Assembly: GCF_022965805.1 (NCBI RefSeq) | Contig: NC_133106.1 | Coordinates: 34,585,913 to 34,649,912 of the forward strand | DNA: 64,000 nt | Reading direction: 5' to 3' | Origin: Primulina eburnea | Taxonomy: Eukaryota; Streptophyta; Magnoliopsida; Lamiales; Gesneriaceae | In this document: piece by piece, positions 48,426 through 60,000 of the stretch | Position numbering within the stretch: the first letter of the stretch is position 1 | Layout: each line of letters opens with the position of its first letter | Made by a program: the position numbers and the translations under genes | Notes under the pieces: model-generated | Told to the model about the DNA's origin: nothing | Databases searched by the model: none | What the model saw: only the letters and a program-made list of their open reading frames with translations

Positions 48426-50113
48426 TGGATCACTTGATATCCTTGTATGCATGCAGTTGAAATTTTTTTTCCCAGATGAACATATTGACCATTGTCGAGC
48501 CCTCGCTCAATTAAAATTCTAGAAACTCAGACCATTTATATTGGTGTGTTGGGGTACCTTTGCACTCTAATATTGGAAAGACGGGAAGCAAATTAATACT
48601 TATATTACCCATTTTTACTACCATCCATAGAGTTAAAAAGATACCTAATGAAAAGAATGCGCAAATTGGCCTGTAACTGTCCGTTTATGCATGAGCCATG
48701 AAACTTATCTTTATTTAGTTGGACTCCCCCCCCAGTTAGTCACCGGTTGTGTGCTCATCTCTTGGGTTCATCACTTGTTTTAATGATTTTAGCATCATAT
48801 ACCTTTCTATTTGCATGTCAAGTATGCATTTGAATATCTTTCACAACGCTACGATGATTGATTTTTTTGTCAGCTTGGATCGTAGGATTACTGAAGATTA
48901 ATGTTTTTCTAAGTTGATTCAATGTTTTGATTAACTTGATTTATAGGGTGAAGCTATGGACGCCATTCCGAATTTCCTCAAGGAATTCCAGAGTATATTG
49001 AGCGAAGTGACCTTTTTCCTTTTGGAAGCCCCGAGTGTGTTTTGGGCAATACGTGATCATGGCAATGACCAAATATTTACTTTTACAAGGAACAAACTAA
49101 ACTGGCCCAAGGTCAGACCAGAATTAAAATTCCCTTCGCTATCATCTGTGGACAATCAATGATAAGCATAAGCCTTTAGCTTTCTGCTTTCATAGTTAAT
49201 TAGCAATTGAGCTCCTATAAAATATTGTATGTAACGAAGATTCCACAATTTGTTCTACATTAATTTTGGTTTGAGAAGGTGTTGATTGTTTAGGAATAAA
49301 TGCAGGATGTATTGGGTGAAAAAGATTCTTCAATGGACTACTGGGCCAGAGGAAGCTCTTGCGATATCATTATACTTAAACGATAAGGTATTATTCATTT
49401 TGGTTGAGTACTGGTTTGTATCACTACCAAACGCGCATCAGGAGATCATCATCCTTTTTTAGCGTCTGTTTCTGTTGCAGTGTAAAATAGACGGCAGAGA
49501 TCCAAAATGGTTACGTCGATGCATGTGGTCCATATGCGGAGTACATGACCAGGTATATCTGGTCTTTTTATTCTTTAAAAATTACCAGGTTAATTATCGC
49601 AGTTTTTTCATTCTGTTTGAAGCTAATCTATCATTGTACACATAGTTGTCACTCGTAGTAGTAGTAGTACTGGTAACATCCCACGTTGGTTTATGAAGTA
49701 GATGCTAGTGCAACTGCAACTTATCAGGTAGAGTATTGAATTGCTGAATTTTATTTGATGTTATTGAATTGCACTCTTTTGCTGTAAGATTTTTTAGCTT
49801 CTCATTGTTGGTACTTGGGATTAGGATCACTTTCCGTTTTGGATGCGAAGGGGATGCAATTTGTGAACATATTGTGTTGAATGAGTAAAGGTTATCCTAA
49901 ATTCAAATTTTCCAAGCGTGTTATTTCAATTTAACACCATGAGTTGTTTGATGGCTATAGGGGTGGAGAGAGCGACCAGTTTTCAGGAAAATACGATACA
50001 TGAATTATGCTGGGTGCAAGAGGAAATTTGATGTTGATGGCTATATTGCTTATGTTAAGAGGATAACAGGTGAATGGAAGAAAAGAAAAGTAGATGCCCG
50101 TCTTGACTCTTGA

Positions 50114-51014
50114 TAACGCAGCAAAACAACTCAAAAGTTGAGAATTGGCTTGCTTACTTGGGTGGGGGTATAACACAGATTCGGATGCTGCATTCTGAGA
50201 TTGTTTTTGTGTAAAGATGTTGAGATGATACATGTGAGCTTCTGATTTGTATGTTGTAAGATCGACTCCACAAGAACAGTTGTTGCTCTTGTTTTACAAG
50301 AAACATGTACAGGCACTTGCGTTTGACTAATCTGACGATGCCTTTAATACCCCCACCAATAATTCTTACCCTCCCAAAACTGCCTTAGCTAAATGAGTTG
50401 TAAAGTTTTGTCCACATTCCACAAATATGGACCATAAAATATAAGTGACAGTCCCACTAACATGCCGTCACCCACCATGCAAGCATTACTAACATATAGA
50501 CAACAAAAAGAACAACTTCAAATCCATACGTGGATTTCATCAAACATCTTGCACCAAAAAAGTGTAACATTCAGAGCAATGATATTGCTATACCAACATT
50601 TTTAGTCAATGATAATATGATGTAAATTCAAAATTTGTAATCTAGCTCAAACATCAAATTTCAATGTTCTGATTCACATATAGTAACTAATGTGATGGTG
50701 AGGCCGATCGTTTATCCCAAGAATCCAACAACCCTCTTCTCACTAAATGCTCCATTTCGAAACTATTTGTAGATCGAATGCATGCCACTGTTTGATGTTA
50801 ACGCAGGGCCAAGCAATTTTACCATCAATCCAAAATGTGAAAGACTGATAAAACTAGCATATAATTGACCATAGTAGAGTCATGCGAACAAAGACAAGAA
50901 CGGCCAAAAAACCCTTTTTTACTTGACACAATCTCAAGTATAAATCAAATATTATACATCAAATCATAACATACGAGTTTTTCATCAATCAAGATTCTAT
51001 TCCAAGTTGCATAT
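50114..51014. other. Region between the photolyase remnant and the IRKI-like gene
   Basis: Convergent 3' flanks of the two genes. No additional gene recognised. Confidence 0.5.
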
Positions 51015-52680
51015 TTAAGAAGGAGAAGGGGTTGAACCCTTGTCTGTGGAATCCATACCGATGCCACCACTGTTGTTATAATAACTGCAAAGAACCTTGC
51101 ATTTTATCACATTGTCATACACATAGAATCCGGGAGTCAACATGATTCGAACCATTGTAGGCATTAGCATTTTAACCTTATCTACATTCATGTCCTCCAT
51201 GTAAATTGGATCGAAACTGACCCCTTTGTCGACTCTGAAAATGGATAAACCCGGGTGCACCGAATTAGCCAGAAGGTGCACCAGCCACACGGCTTTAGAA
51301 GCTCCGAAAAATGCTTGCAAAAGTGGTTCAGGCCACGCCCTGTTCCAACCCAACATAGCTACAATCTCACTCATTTTCCTGTCACAGAACTTGCTGAAAT
51401 CTTCACTAAAATGCCTGGTTCCATTGCTCAACACCTCCTCCCATGTCAACCCTTGCAACCGAGCAAACATGGCAAAATTCGCTTCACAACGATCCATCGG
51501 ATTCAGAATTTGATTCGAAGCACTCTTTTGAAACCCGATGGATTCGAAATCTTCAAAAAGTGCCCTGTTTAACAAAGCTTCCATGTAGCAATGTAAGGCT
51601 CTTGGATTTCTTGAAAATGAAATCTTTATATCATAAGGTTGGAGAAGCAACGAAATCTTATCAAACACTTTTACCCCCATTTGCCTTATCTGATGAGACA
51701 AAGCCCGGCTCAGAATCCGAACGGACGATCTTGCCTCAGAGACTGAAACCAAGAAATGTTGAATCACTTTTTCTTGATCACCAACTTTAATACACTGATA
51801 ATTCACACTAGAAGGAGACTTCGGATACTTTTGATAATGAGAATTATTACCATTGCCACAAACTTCAAGCCCAGATTTCAAGCTATGGCAGTAAATTTCC
51901 AGCTTATTAAGCTTCTTCTCAAGCTCAGCCATTGATGATTTCAACTTTGAAGATTCAAGAATGGCCTCATCCCTCTTTCTAGTGGCTTGAATGAGCTCAT
52001 TAGAGAGCTCAGCCACCGCATTCTTCAAATGCTCCTCCCTTGACACGGCGGGGCCGCCGCCCCCGCTGCCATCTGACAGCCGTGGGCTTTTCTTCCCAAG
52101 AGAACCCAAAACAGACCTCAAAATCGCATTTGGACTAACCATAGACTGCTTGAAAACTCCATTATTCTCCAAATTAGGAAACGAAAAAATTTTCTCCCGA
52201 TTGCTAGGCCTGCACTTGCTGCACAAAACCCCAGTGAAATCATCACCTTCTTGCCTCTTTCTCGAAGACCCCTTGCCTCTAGTTTTCTCAGAATGCAATG
52301 GCTTCGGCTGGTGCTTATAATCACTGTTTCTTTTCTCCAAATGTTCACTTGGCGTTGTAGCTCTGAAACTGTTTAGTCCTTGCTGAAATTCCTCATCTTC
52401 ATTACCCTCTTCAATCTTCATAACCCAAACAAAAAATGAAAACAAAAACAGAACCCAGAATTAAAGTCATGAATCAAAAGACATAGAAACGAAAAGATTC
52501 TACGCATTCTTATCCCGTAAAAACATGAAACTAGATGTGTTTCGCTCGTTTATTCAAGAAATGAAAACACTGGCACAAAATGTTGATGTGTAGAAGATGA
52601 ATACTTACAGGGGTGAAGTGAAGCGGGTTGTGAGGAGAAACGGAAGTTTTAGCAGCAGAAGCAGTGGCCATTGATGTCAT
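51015..52680 (-). CDS. IRK-interacting/GIL1-type protein (DUF641 family)
   Basis: Two minus-strand exons, 52609-52680 and 51015-52415, give 490 residues. Exon 1 encodes a Ser/Pro/His-rich start ending NPLHFTP, which joins in phase to IEEGNEDEEF. A polar region with basic stretches (GKGSSRKRQEG) follows. Then comes a coiled coil around residues 145-205 (EEHLKNAVAELSNELIQATR to AELEKKLNKLEIYCHSLKSG). The conserved C-terminal half has VIQHFLVSVSEARSSVRILS, a DRCEANFAMFARLQGLTWEE segment and TPGFYVYDN. Family members include GIL1, needed for gravitropism responses in light, and IRKI, which binds the IRK receptor kinase; which role applies is not clear. ATG 52680 is the first in-frame start; ATG 52671 (MATASAAK) is an equally good alternative. 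Confidence 0.88.
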
Positions 52681-55058
52681 TATACAAAACTTTTCCGAAA
52701 TTAAACTTTACTGCGAAACATAAACTAGGAACAGACAGGTTGGAATTTTCGATAAAATATCTTGATTTTGCATGGGCACCTTTATCCTCTTTTAACTGTA
52801 CAATGATTTTGTTTAAGGTTTGTGCTTTCCCTCGGATCTTAATCTCTAATATCTTTGGGTATAGATTTTGAAGGTTTCAAATTGGGACGAGCGAAGCCAT
52901 ATACCGACAATTATATCATCTTCATCCACCCAAATGCAGATGCACAACATTCACTAAATGCAGCGGGTCACAGGGCTCTACCTTTTTGGAAGATAATCCT
53001 TTGTATTTTGATTTATTTTATTTATGGTTAAATTATTTATATTTGAACCAGTTTCCACCCATAATATAATATAATAATATTCTAAAAACGTGAAGCAAGT
53101 TTTAAGTTTTGAAAATTTAAATGAATTTAATATGAGATTAAAAAGTAAAAAAACGCTTTAATATTTCTAATAAATAGACTAAATAACACACATATATAAT
53201 AAATTTAAGAATAATATGCAAAAATTTAAATACATAAATCTCAAAATTGAAAAGAAAGGTTTTGACGAAGATTATGACTCATGAGTTTCTTTTGTTTTGA
53301 AGACGATGACTTTTTTTTATAGGATTTGTAGTTGGTGGAAATGGAAAGGTATTGATTTTAAATTTGAAGGAAAAAAAATCATATTTAATCACGATTAATC
53401 ATATTTATTGATGCTTAATACAGTTTTTTCTCGTTTTTTAGAAGCTTAACGTTCTCGTCGTATTTAGCGTATAATATACATTTAATCTAGTTTTTCAAAA
53501 CACTTCAAAAAATTGTTAAGTGTATTTCGACATACCAACTATTAATTAATGACGATATCAATAATTAAACAATTGAGAGAGTTTCTATAATCTCTAAAAA
53601 CAAATTATTATTCAAATTTCACTTAAAAAGCAGTTTCTTTTTTTAACCCTGAATTTTGAGTCACGCAATGATTCTGATTCGTCAAACATGATTATGGTAT
53701 TTTGACAAATAAATGAAAAAAATTATGAACACTTTTTACACTCCAAAATTATGCTTTACGTTCCTTTACATAATCAAACCAATTACCCTTCACATTAATT
53801 TATATCATCAAATCTTATCTTTTTGTAAATACTTCAATGATTATTTAGGCCGTGTTTTGGGATTTTTTTAAAGATAAATAAATTGGAAATGACTCCATAA
53901 TACGCTACATTTATACATAAATATATTTAAAATAGTAATTAATGAAATTGAAATACATTGAATTCTAAATCTTCCAATTTCAAATACTTATGTCAAAATC
54001 CACCTTCACATTTTTTAGTTAAGTCTATATATAAAATGATGCATATTATTTTTATTATTGATTTATTATTTATTATTATAAAATATATTAATTATTTTAT
54101 AACAAAAATAATGAATCAATATGCAATACTCAATACTAGTGTAGTAAAGTCCACAAGTACAAATAAATATGCAGCATTGATTCTTCACATATTTACGTCC
54201 ATCTCGAGTATGTTTGCATTAATAAGTGCAATTATTATCTGACATAAAAAATTACATAAATCTTCATGTAATCTTATTTTTTCTGTATGTAATTTAAGTA
54301 TATTAATGATGAATTTATATTTTAGTCTTGTAAATTATATTTTTTTAAATCATATGACTTAAATAATTTGTTTCCCATTATTGATCATTAACTTGTATTT
54401 TTTTCTATTTGTTCATTTTTTACCAGAAGACATGATGCATTCGAATTATAAAAAGAAAAAATGAAAAAAAATACAAATTACATTATTATAAATGAAAATT
54501 CATCGTAACTGCACCAAACATGAAAAGAAATGCAAGTTACAAGATTACAAATCTCTTAAAATCAAGAATCGATGTGACTTAGAGTTTTTTTTATTTAAAA
54601 AAAGACAATAATAGGTAATCATGATGAGTACTTGAATGGTGAAAAGTCTGCTCGTCAAAACTAACGAACACGGCATTCAAAACATTTCACGAACTCATCA
54701 AAGAAAAGAAGTGTGCCAAACACACACTTTCGTCCGACTTGTACCTTGTGCATTGTGGGTAGGCCATACGGGGGGCTCCTTTGTATTTAACCATTAAGTA
54801 TTAACACGACGTTTTTAAAATTAAAGAATTTGGTCCATCAAACCCAAATCAGGTTGGTGTTTGGTAGGACACCACAACCAAAGATTCCGATCGGCAGGTT
54901 ATTTTAAAACTAAAACGAAAAAATAAAAATAACAAATATACTTGTCTTTCCAAACGATTTCACTGTAATATTTAATTTAAATGAAATAAAAGAATTTGCA
55001 CCATCAACAATAAATTATTCCGATTCTTACCATCACGACACAAAGTTGTATAGAATGT
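52681..55058. other. Upstream region of the IRKI-like gene and AT-rich DNA
   Basis: The first few hundred bases should hold the minus-strand promoter. The rest is very AT-rich. No gene, RNA or complete element recognised. Confidence 0.5.
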
Positions 55059-55412
55059 TGTTAAGATTGGAACTTGGACCTAACTCAACCCCAAAAACTA
55101 GCTCAAGGGGGGAGTATTGTCCAAGCCAATATATGCCACTCAAAGGTTATTTATCCAACCGATGTGGGACAATTAACACACCCCTCTCACGCCCAGGAAT
55201 AAACATCTGGAGCGTGGAGTTTACAAATGACCCAATTATGGGCAGAATGGGTGGCCTAATTATAGGCAATCCAACACATAACGGTGAAACCCGGGCTCTG
55301 ATACCATGTTAAGATTGGAACTTGGACCTAACTCAACCCCAAAAGCTAGCTCAAGGGGGGAGGATTGTCCAAGCCAATATATGCCACTCAAAGGTTATTT
55401 ATCCAACCGATG
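55059..55412. repeat. Head-to-tail LTR-like repeat (248-bp unit, 1.4 copies)
   Basis: A unit starting TGTTAAGATTGGAACTTGG and ending GGGCTCTGATACCA (55059-55306) is followed directly by a second copy of its first 106 bp (55307-55412). The TG...CA borders suggest tandem LTRs of a small (TRIM-like) retroelement, or the product of unequal exchange. No internal domain is present. Confidence 0.6.
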
Positions 55413-55554
55413 AAAAAAAAAATTCATACAGGAACATCGATCTGTCTCACAAAAGATCTACTCATTGAATTATCCACAGAAAACCCAAAAAAAAAAGAAA
55501 AAACTATTCTAAACGAAGTTAAGGAAATTATTTAATTTTAAAAAAACACAAATT

Positions 55555-55671
55555 CTTGTGAGACGGTCTCACAGATCAATTTCGTAAGACGGATCTCCTA
55601 TTTGGATTATTCATGAAAAAATATTACTTTTTATCCATGATAAATATCTGTGAGACTGTCTCACAAGAGAC
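55555..55671. repeat. Dispersed short repeat with GTGAGAC/GTCTCAC termini (copy 4)
   Basis: It opens CTTGTGAGACGGTCTCACAG and closes TGTGAGACTGTCTCACAAG, with an inverted, shortened core (CTCCTATTTGGATTATTCATG). A further fragment (CTGTCTCACAAAAGATC) lies near 55441. Confidence 0.75.
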
Positions 55672-56365
55672 TTACTCATTAAAAAAAAATGTAGTGAGTT
55701 TTAAATGACAAGGACAATAAACCACCAATTTTATCTACCTCTAATCAAAACAAAATACGGAGTAGCTGTTAGATCTCCCACATTTATTTATACGGTATAG
55801 GCAACACAAATTGGAGTTCGGATACCCACACAAACAAAAATTAAATCGATATTGTTTGTTGTTGGTAGGTCACAGACGAATTAAATTTGGTCGTTGTGCC
55901 ATTAAAGATCGATGCACCAATTAAGTTTGCAGCACCAACGTCTCATTTAATTACTCCTTACCCGATGTATGAGAAATCACCAAACCTCTACTTTCTAATA
56001 TCTGCGCGAAATAAAAATAATAATAATAAGTGGAGATAGTTAAGCTCCAGGCCAAAAAAAAATGGGAAAATTGTGTGCAGTTACCGGCAACAGCTTTTCA
56101 TTGAGTTTGATAGTGTATAACAAAACGTTTTTCTTACGCAAATCAAGCACAAATCATGTCCTCCAACTCATTTTGCAGAAATATAGTCATCCCTCTTCAT
56201 TCAATACTCGTCGACCTTCATACTTAATGAGCGTCAGCGTCAAAGTCGTGGAGTAGTCTTCGTCTCGAATTGATTGAAATCTGCTAGTATTAATATATAT
56301 ATGTATGTATTCTTCAATCGAGTTCCAATAGACATTCTTTCTTTGAATTGGGGAATGAATGCATT
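55672..56365. other. DNA between the short repeats and the gypsy LTR
   Basis: No gene supported. The short open frames here have no recognisable features. Confidence 0.4.
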
Positions 56366-57039
56366 TGATACCCCAATATGTCCCGGGCAGTTGATCCCGG
56401 GAATGCTAGGGTCATGGGTCAGGCCCATGAGCGATGCCCGGGTCAGGACAGCCCATCTCTCGAGTGGTTGATTCAGGACATAGCACCAGAGTTCTGGTAT
56501 GACTTCTCTTCTGACATCTCGAAGCGAGGGAGGCATTTAATGATGTTGAAATACACGCGGCCGACCTATTAACATTAATGAGTGACTGGACAGATGGGAT
56601 ATGACCAATACATGATTTGACACGTCAGAACAATAGGGTATAATCAGCCGCCCTAGTATATTTAATGCGCACGTCCCAAAAAACGAGGTCATCATTATTT
56701 CCTCCACTATAAATACCAGGTTTTGCATTTATTCCTTCATTCAGATATTAATGAACATTTAACACACTCATTTATTGCACACCAATATCACAGCCATCAC
56801 TTGGCTACATTGGTTTCTTGTTTGAGTACCCTGCTGACTTAAGCATCGGAGTGGCCACGCCGGGGACCCCCTCCGGCGCCCATTCACGTGGTTGTTTTTC
56901 TTATTGGCAGATCTTTCAAAGGTCAACGAAGAATCTTCTTCCCAGTCCGCCGTCTTAGCTCATATTTCTTCCCGTATTCTTGATAGCTTACCTGGTAGAG
57001 TTACCGACCCGACTCCACTGTTCGACCCGGGTGGCATCA
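56366..57039 (+). repeat. 5' LTR of the gypsy element
   Basis: 674 bp from TGATACCCCAATATGTCCCG to GACCCGGGTGGCATCA. It has TG...CA borders and is followed one base later by the primer-binding site. CCCGGG-type palindromes are frequent near its left end. The left border is inferred, because the 3' LTR is not available for comparison. Confidence 0.7.
56708..56715 (+). promoter_or_regulatory. LTR TATA box
   Basis: TATAAATA within the 5' LTR, in a suitable position for the U3 promoter of the element. Confidence 0.55.
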
Positions 57040-57040
57040 T

Positions 57041-57058
57041 TGGCGCCGTCTGTGGGAA
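57041..57058 (+). other. Primer-binding site of the gypsy element
   Basis: TGGCGCCGTCTGTGGGAA lies one base after the LTR end. Its first nine bases, TGGCGCCGT, are complementary to the 3' end of plant tRNA-Asp, though pairing weakens after that. TGGCGCCGTCTGTGGG is common at this place in plant gypsy elements. Confidence 0.65.
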
Positions 57059-57080
57059 ATCTGAGTCCTAAGACGTGGAT

Positions 57081-60000
57081 ATGGCTCCTACTAGGAGAGC
57101 AAACCAAGACGCCTCTCGAGCCCCAGAGGAAAACAATACACGTCTCTCTGGCGCAGGTGGTCCCCCCCCTAATGATCCTCAACCCACCATTCATTTGACT
57201 CCCGAAGAATTGAAGAAAATCATAACCGATGCTGTCAACATGGCTAACGCCAAAAAGGCTGCTTCTCACCAGGCCAGTCAGCATGAACAGCAGCGTAAGC
57301 AAGCACAAGAGGAAGAGAGAAGGGAAGAAGAAAGGGAAAGCGCAGGTTCTAAATCCCCCACTATCGCTGGAGAATTGGAAGAATTAAGAAAAAAAGTGAA
57401 AGCATTGGAAGGGCAGGCTGTCTCCAAGGGCGGTATTTTCGTAATCAAAGGCTGCCCATTCTCTGACATCATCGTCCGGGAACCACTTCCCGGGCATTTC
57501 AAGTCGGCAAAAATCAAAGATTATGATGGAAGCTCTGACCCTGAGGAACACCTGGCGCGTTTCGAAAATATGGCCATGTTGCACTGCTATGAAGACCCAA
57601 TCAAATGTAAAGTATTTCTTACCACTCTGGTCGATTCTGCACAGAGATGGTTTGAAGGGTTGGCGCCACAAAGCATCTGTTGCTTTGAAGATTTTCAAAA
57701 AGTGTTCTTGCATCAATTTAGCAGCAGTAAAAAGTACAAAAAGACCGCCTTCAGTTTATTCGAAGTAAAGCAAAGGCAAGATGAAACCCTGAGGGCTTAT
57801 CTCAAAAGATTCAATCGGGTGGCCCTTGATGTGCCGACCTGTGCACCTGAGACAAAAACCACCGCATTTATGCAAGGGTTATGGGAAGGGGATTTCTTCC
57901 GATCCTTAACCAAAAAACTGCCTGAAAATTTTGAGGATCTCCTGTCACGAGCGGAGAAATACATCAATATGGAAGAAGCGCAAAACCAGAAAAGAGAGGC
58001 CTTGAAAAGAGCAAGAGGAGATCGGACTTACAAAACTGAAGAAAGAGCTCCTAAGAAAAGTGGTGGGGGTCATTTCCCCCATGTGCCTTTAAAGATGGCT
58101 CGGGACAGAGAGATTCAAGAGTGCAGGTCAAATGAAGTCCTTCCTCCCCGTTCAGAGGTCAGAATCTCCAAGCCAGAACAAAAAAGGTACTGTACCCTTC
58201 ATAAAAATTGTGCTCACGACACTAATCAGTGCCGAGTCCTAGGAAGAAATGCTAATAGACGTCCCGTGTCCGCGCCTCACCCACCACGAGAACGATCTAA
58301 ACAACCACCCTGGTTGTCCAGACGTTCATCGCTGAATATTCCTCAAAGAACGATGAGCACTTCAAGTGGAAGACGAGGAGGAGAAACGAGTACCCGGGAA
58401 GAGAGAATCAAGCCAGTGGGAGGAGAGGATCCTTCTCCGAGTCGAGGAGTAATCAAAATGATTTCAGGGGGAGCTACTGATGGCGACTCTAATCGGGCAA
58501 GGAAGGCAAGGGGTAGGAGGGAGTGTCTAGAAGTTGATAATAAAAGAAGAGACGAGCCGATTATAAGCTTTGGACCAGAAGATCTCCAAGGAGTGAGTTT
58601 ACCTCACAATGATGCGCTGGTCATTCAGGCCCGCATCGCCAACTATGACGTGTTAAGAATTTTCGTGGATAATGGGAGCTCTGTCAATGTTATTTTCAAA
58701 GATGCCCTCATCCAAATGGATCTGCATGAATACCAGCTGGAAACTGTGGAAACCGCCCTGTTCGGGTTCGCTGGGCACGCCGTGTATCCAGAAGGGGAAA
58801 TTGCTCTACCCCTGACTCTGGGCACTGGAGACTTGAGAAAAACTGTCATAACTACTTTCACAGTGGTGGACGCCCCATCTTCATATAATGTCATCATAGG
58901 GAGACCAGCCATGAATGAAATGAGAGCAGTGGCCTCGACGTACCACCAAAAGATCAAATTCCCAGTGAAAGGACAGGTCGGAGAAGTCAAGGGCGACCAG
59001 CCCTCTTCTCGAAGATGTTATGGAGAAACAGTCCGAATTGATCAGAAGAAGGCAAGAAGGGAAGGGAAGGGGAAAGAACACCAGGAAGAAGCCCGGGAAG
59101 GGGAAGTACACTTTGTGACGGAAGAAGAGCAAGAATCGGTGGAGATCGAGTCGGGAAAGACTATCCGGATAGCTCGGGACATCTGCGCCACCACCCGGGT
59201 AAAACTCTTGCAATGTTTAAAAACTAATGCCGATATCTTTGCTTGGTCTCAGCAGGAACTGACCGGGATCTCGCCCCAAGTGGCCGAGCATAGACTAAAT
59301 ATCCTCCCAGGGTCCCGGCCAATTAAGCAAAAAAAGCGACATTTCGGCCCGGAGAAAGATAAAATAATTGAAAAACAGGTCGAAGCATTGCTGAGGGCTG
59401 GACAAATTAGGGAAGTCCATTTCCCTTCTTGGCTATCGAATGTAGTTCTCGTCCCAAAGTCTGCTGGGAAATGGAGAATGTGCGTAGATTTCAGAGATCT
59501 GAATAAAGCTTGCCCGAAGGATTGTTACCCACTCCCTCGGATTGATCAGCTAGTCGATTCCACTTCTGGGTGTGAAATCTTGAGTTTTTTGGATGCATAT
59601 CAGGGATATCATCAGATCCCTTTAGCTACAGAAGATCAAGACAAAGCTAGTTTCGTCACGTCTGGGGGAACTTTCTGCTATGTTGTAATGCCTTTTGGAC
59701 TAAAAAATGCAGGGGCTACATATCAACGACTGATGAATCTTGTCTTTCAAAAACAGATAGGCCGAAATATTGAAGTATATGTGGATGACATTTTGATTAA
59801 AACCCGAGAAGTCGCCCATTTCATCGATGATCTGATCGAAACCTTCGCCACTTTGAAGCAGTATAGGATAAAACTTAACCCGGCCAAATGTGTGTTTGGG
59901 GTTAAGAGTGGCAAATTCTTGGGGTTCATGGTCACGGATCGAGGAATCGAAGTCAACCCAGAAAAAATCAGGGCCATCATGGATATGCCCTCTCCTCAGT

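Larger units (their letters stand above)
44497..50113 (+). pseudogene. PHR1: Class II CPD photolyase, broken copy
   Basis: Recognisable exon pieces are 44497-44801, 48947-about 48994, 49306-49387, 49481-49552 and 49961-50113. Exon 1 shows VQPGRIRVLK, GPVVYWMFRDQRLRDNWALI and, in the next frame, FNLFNQFQGAKAPHFGFMLRG. One base is missing near 44653, giving an early TGA at 44667-44669. Exon 2 keeps only GEAMDAIPNFLKE. The central photolyase region, which carries much of the FAD and DNA-binding part (roughly 250 residues), is absent. The last three exons match the C-terminus ([43 protein letters not shown]). The middle one has two compensating frameshifts (KWLRR where SGYVG is expected). A functional enzyme repairs cyclobutane dimers using blue light; this copy cannot. 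Confidence 0.85.

Noticed and set aside
48994..49162. Continuation of the photolyase frame after NFLKE
   Set aside because: The sequence no longer resembles the enzyme; probably deletion-joined noncoding DNA.
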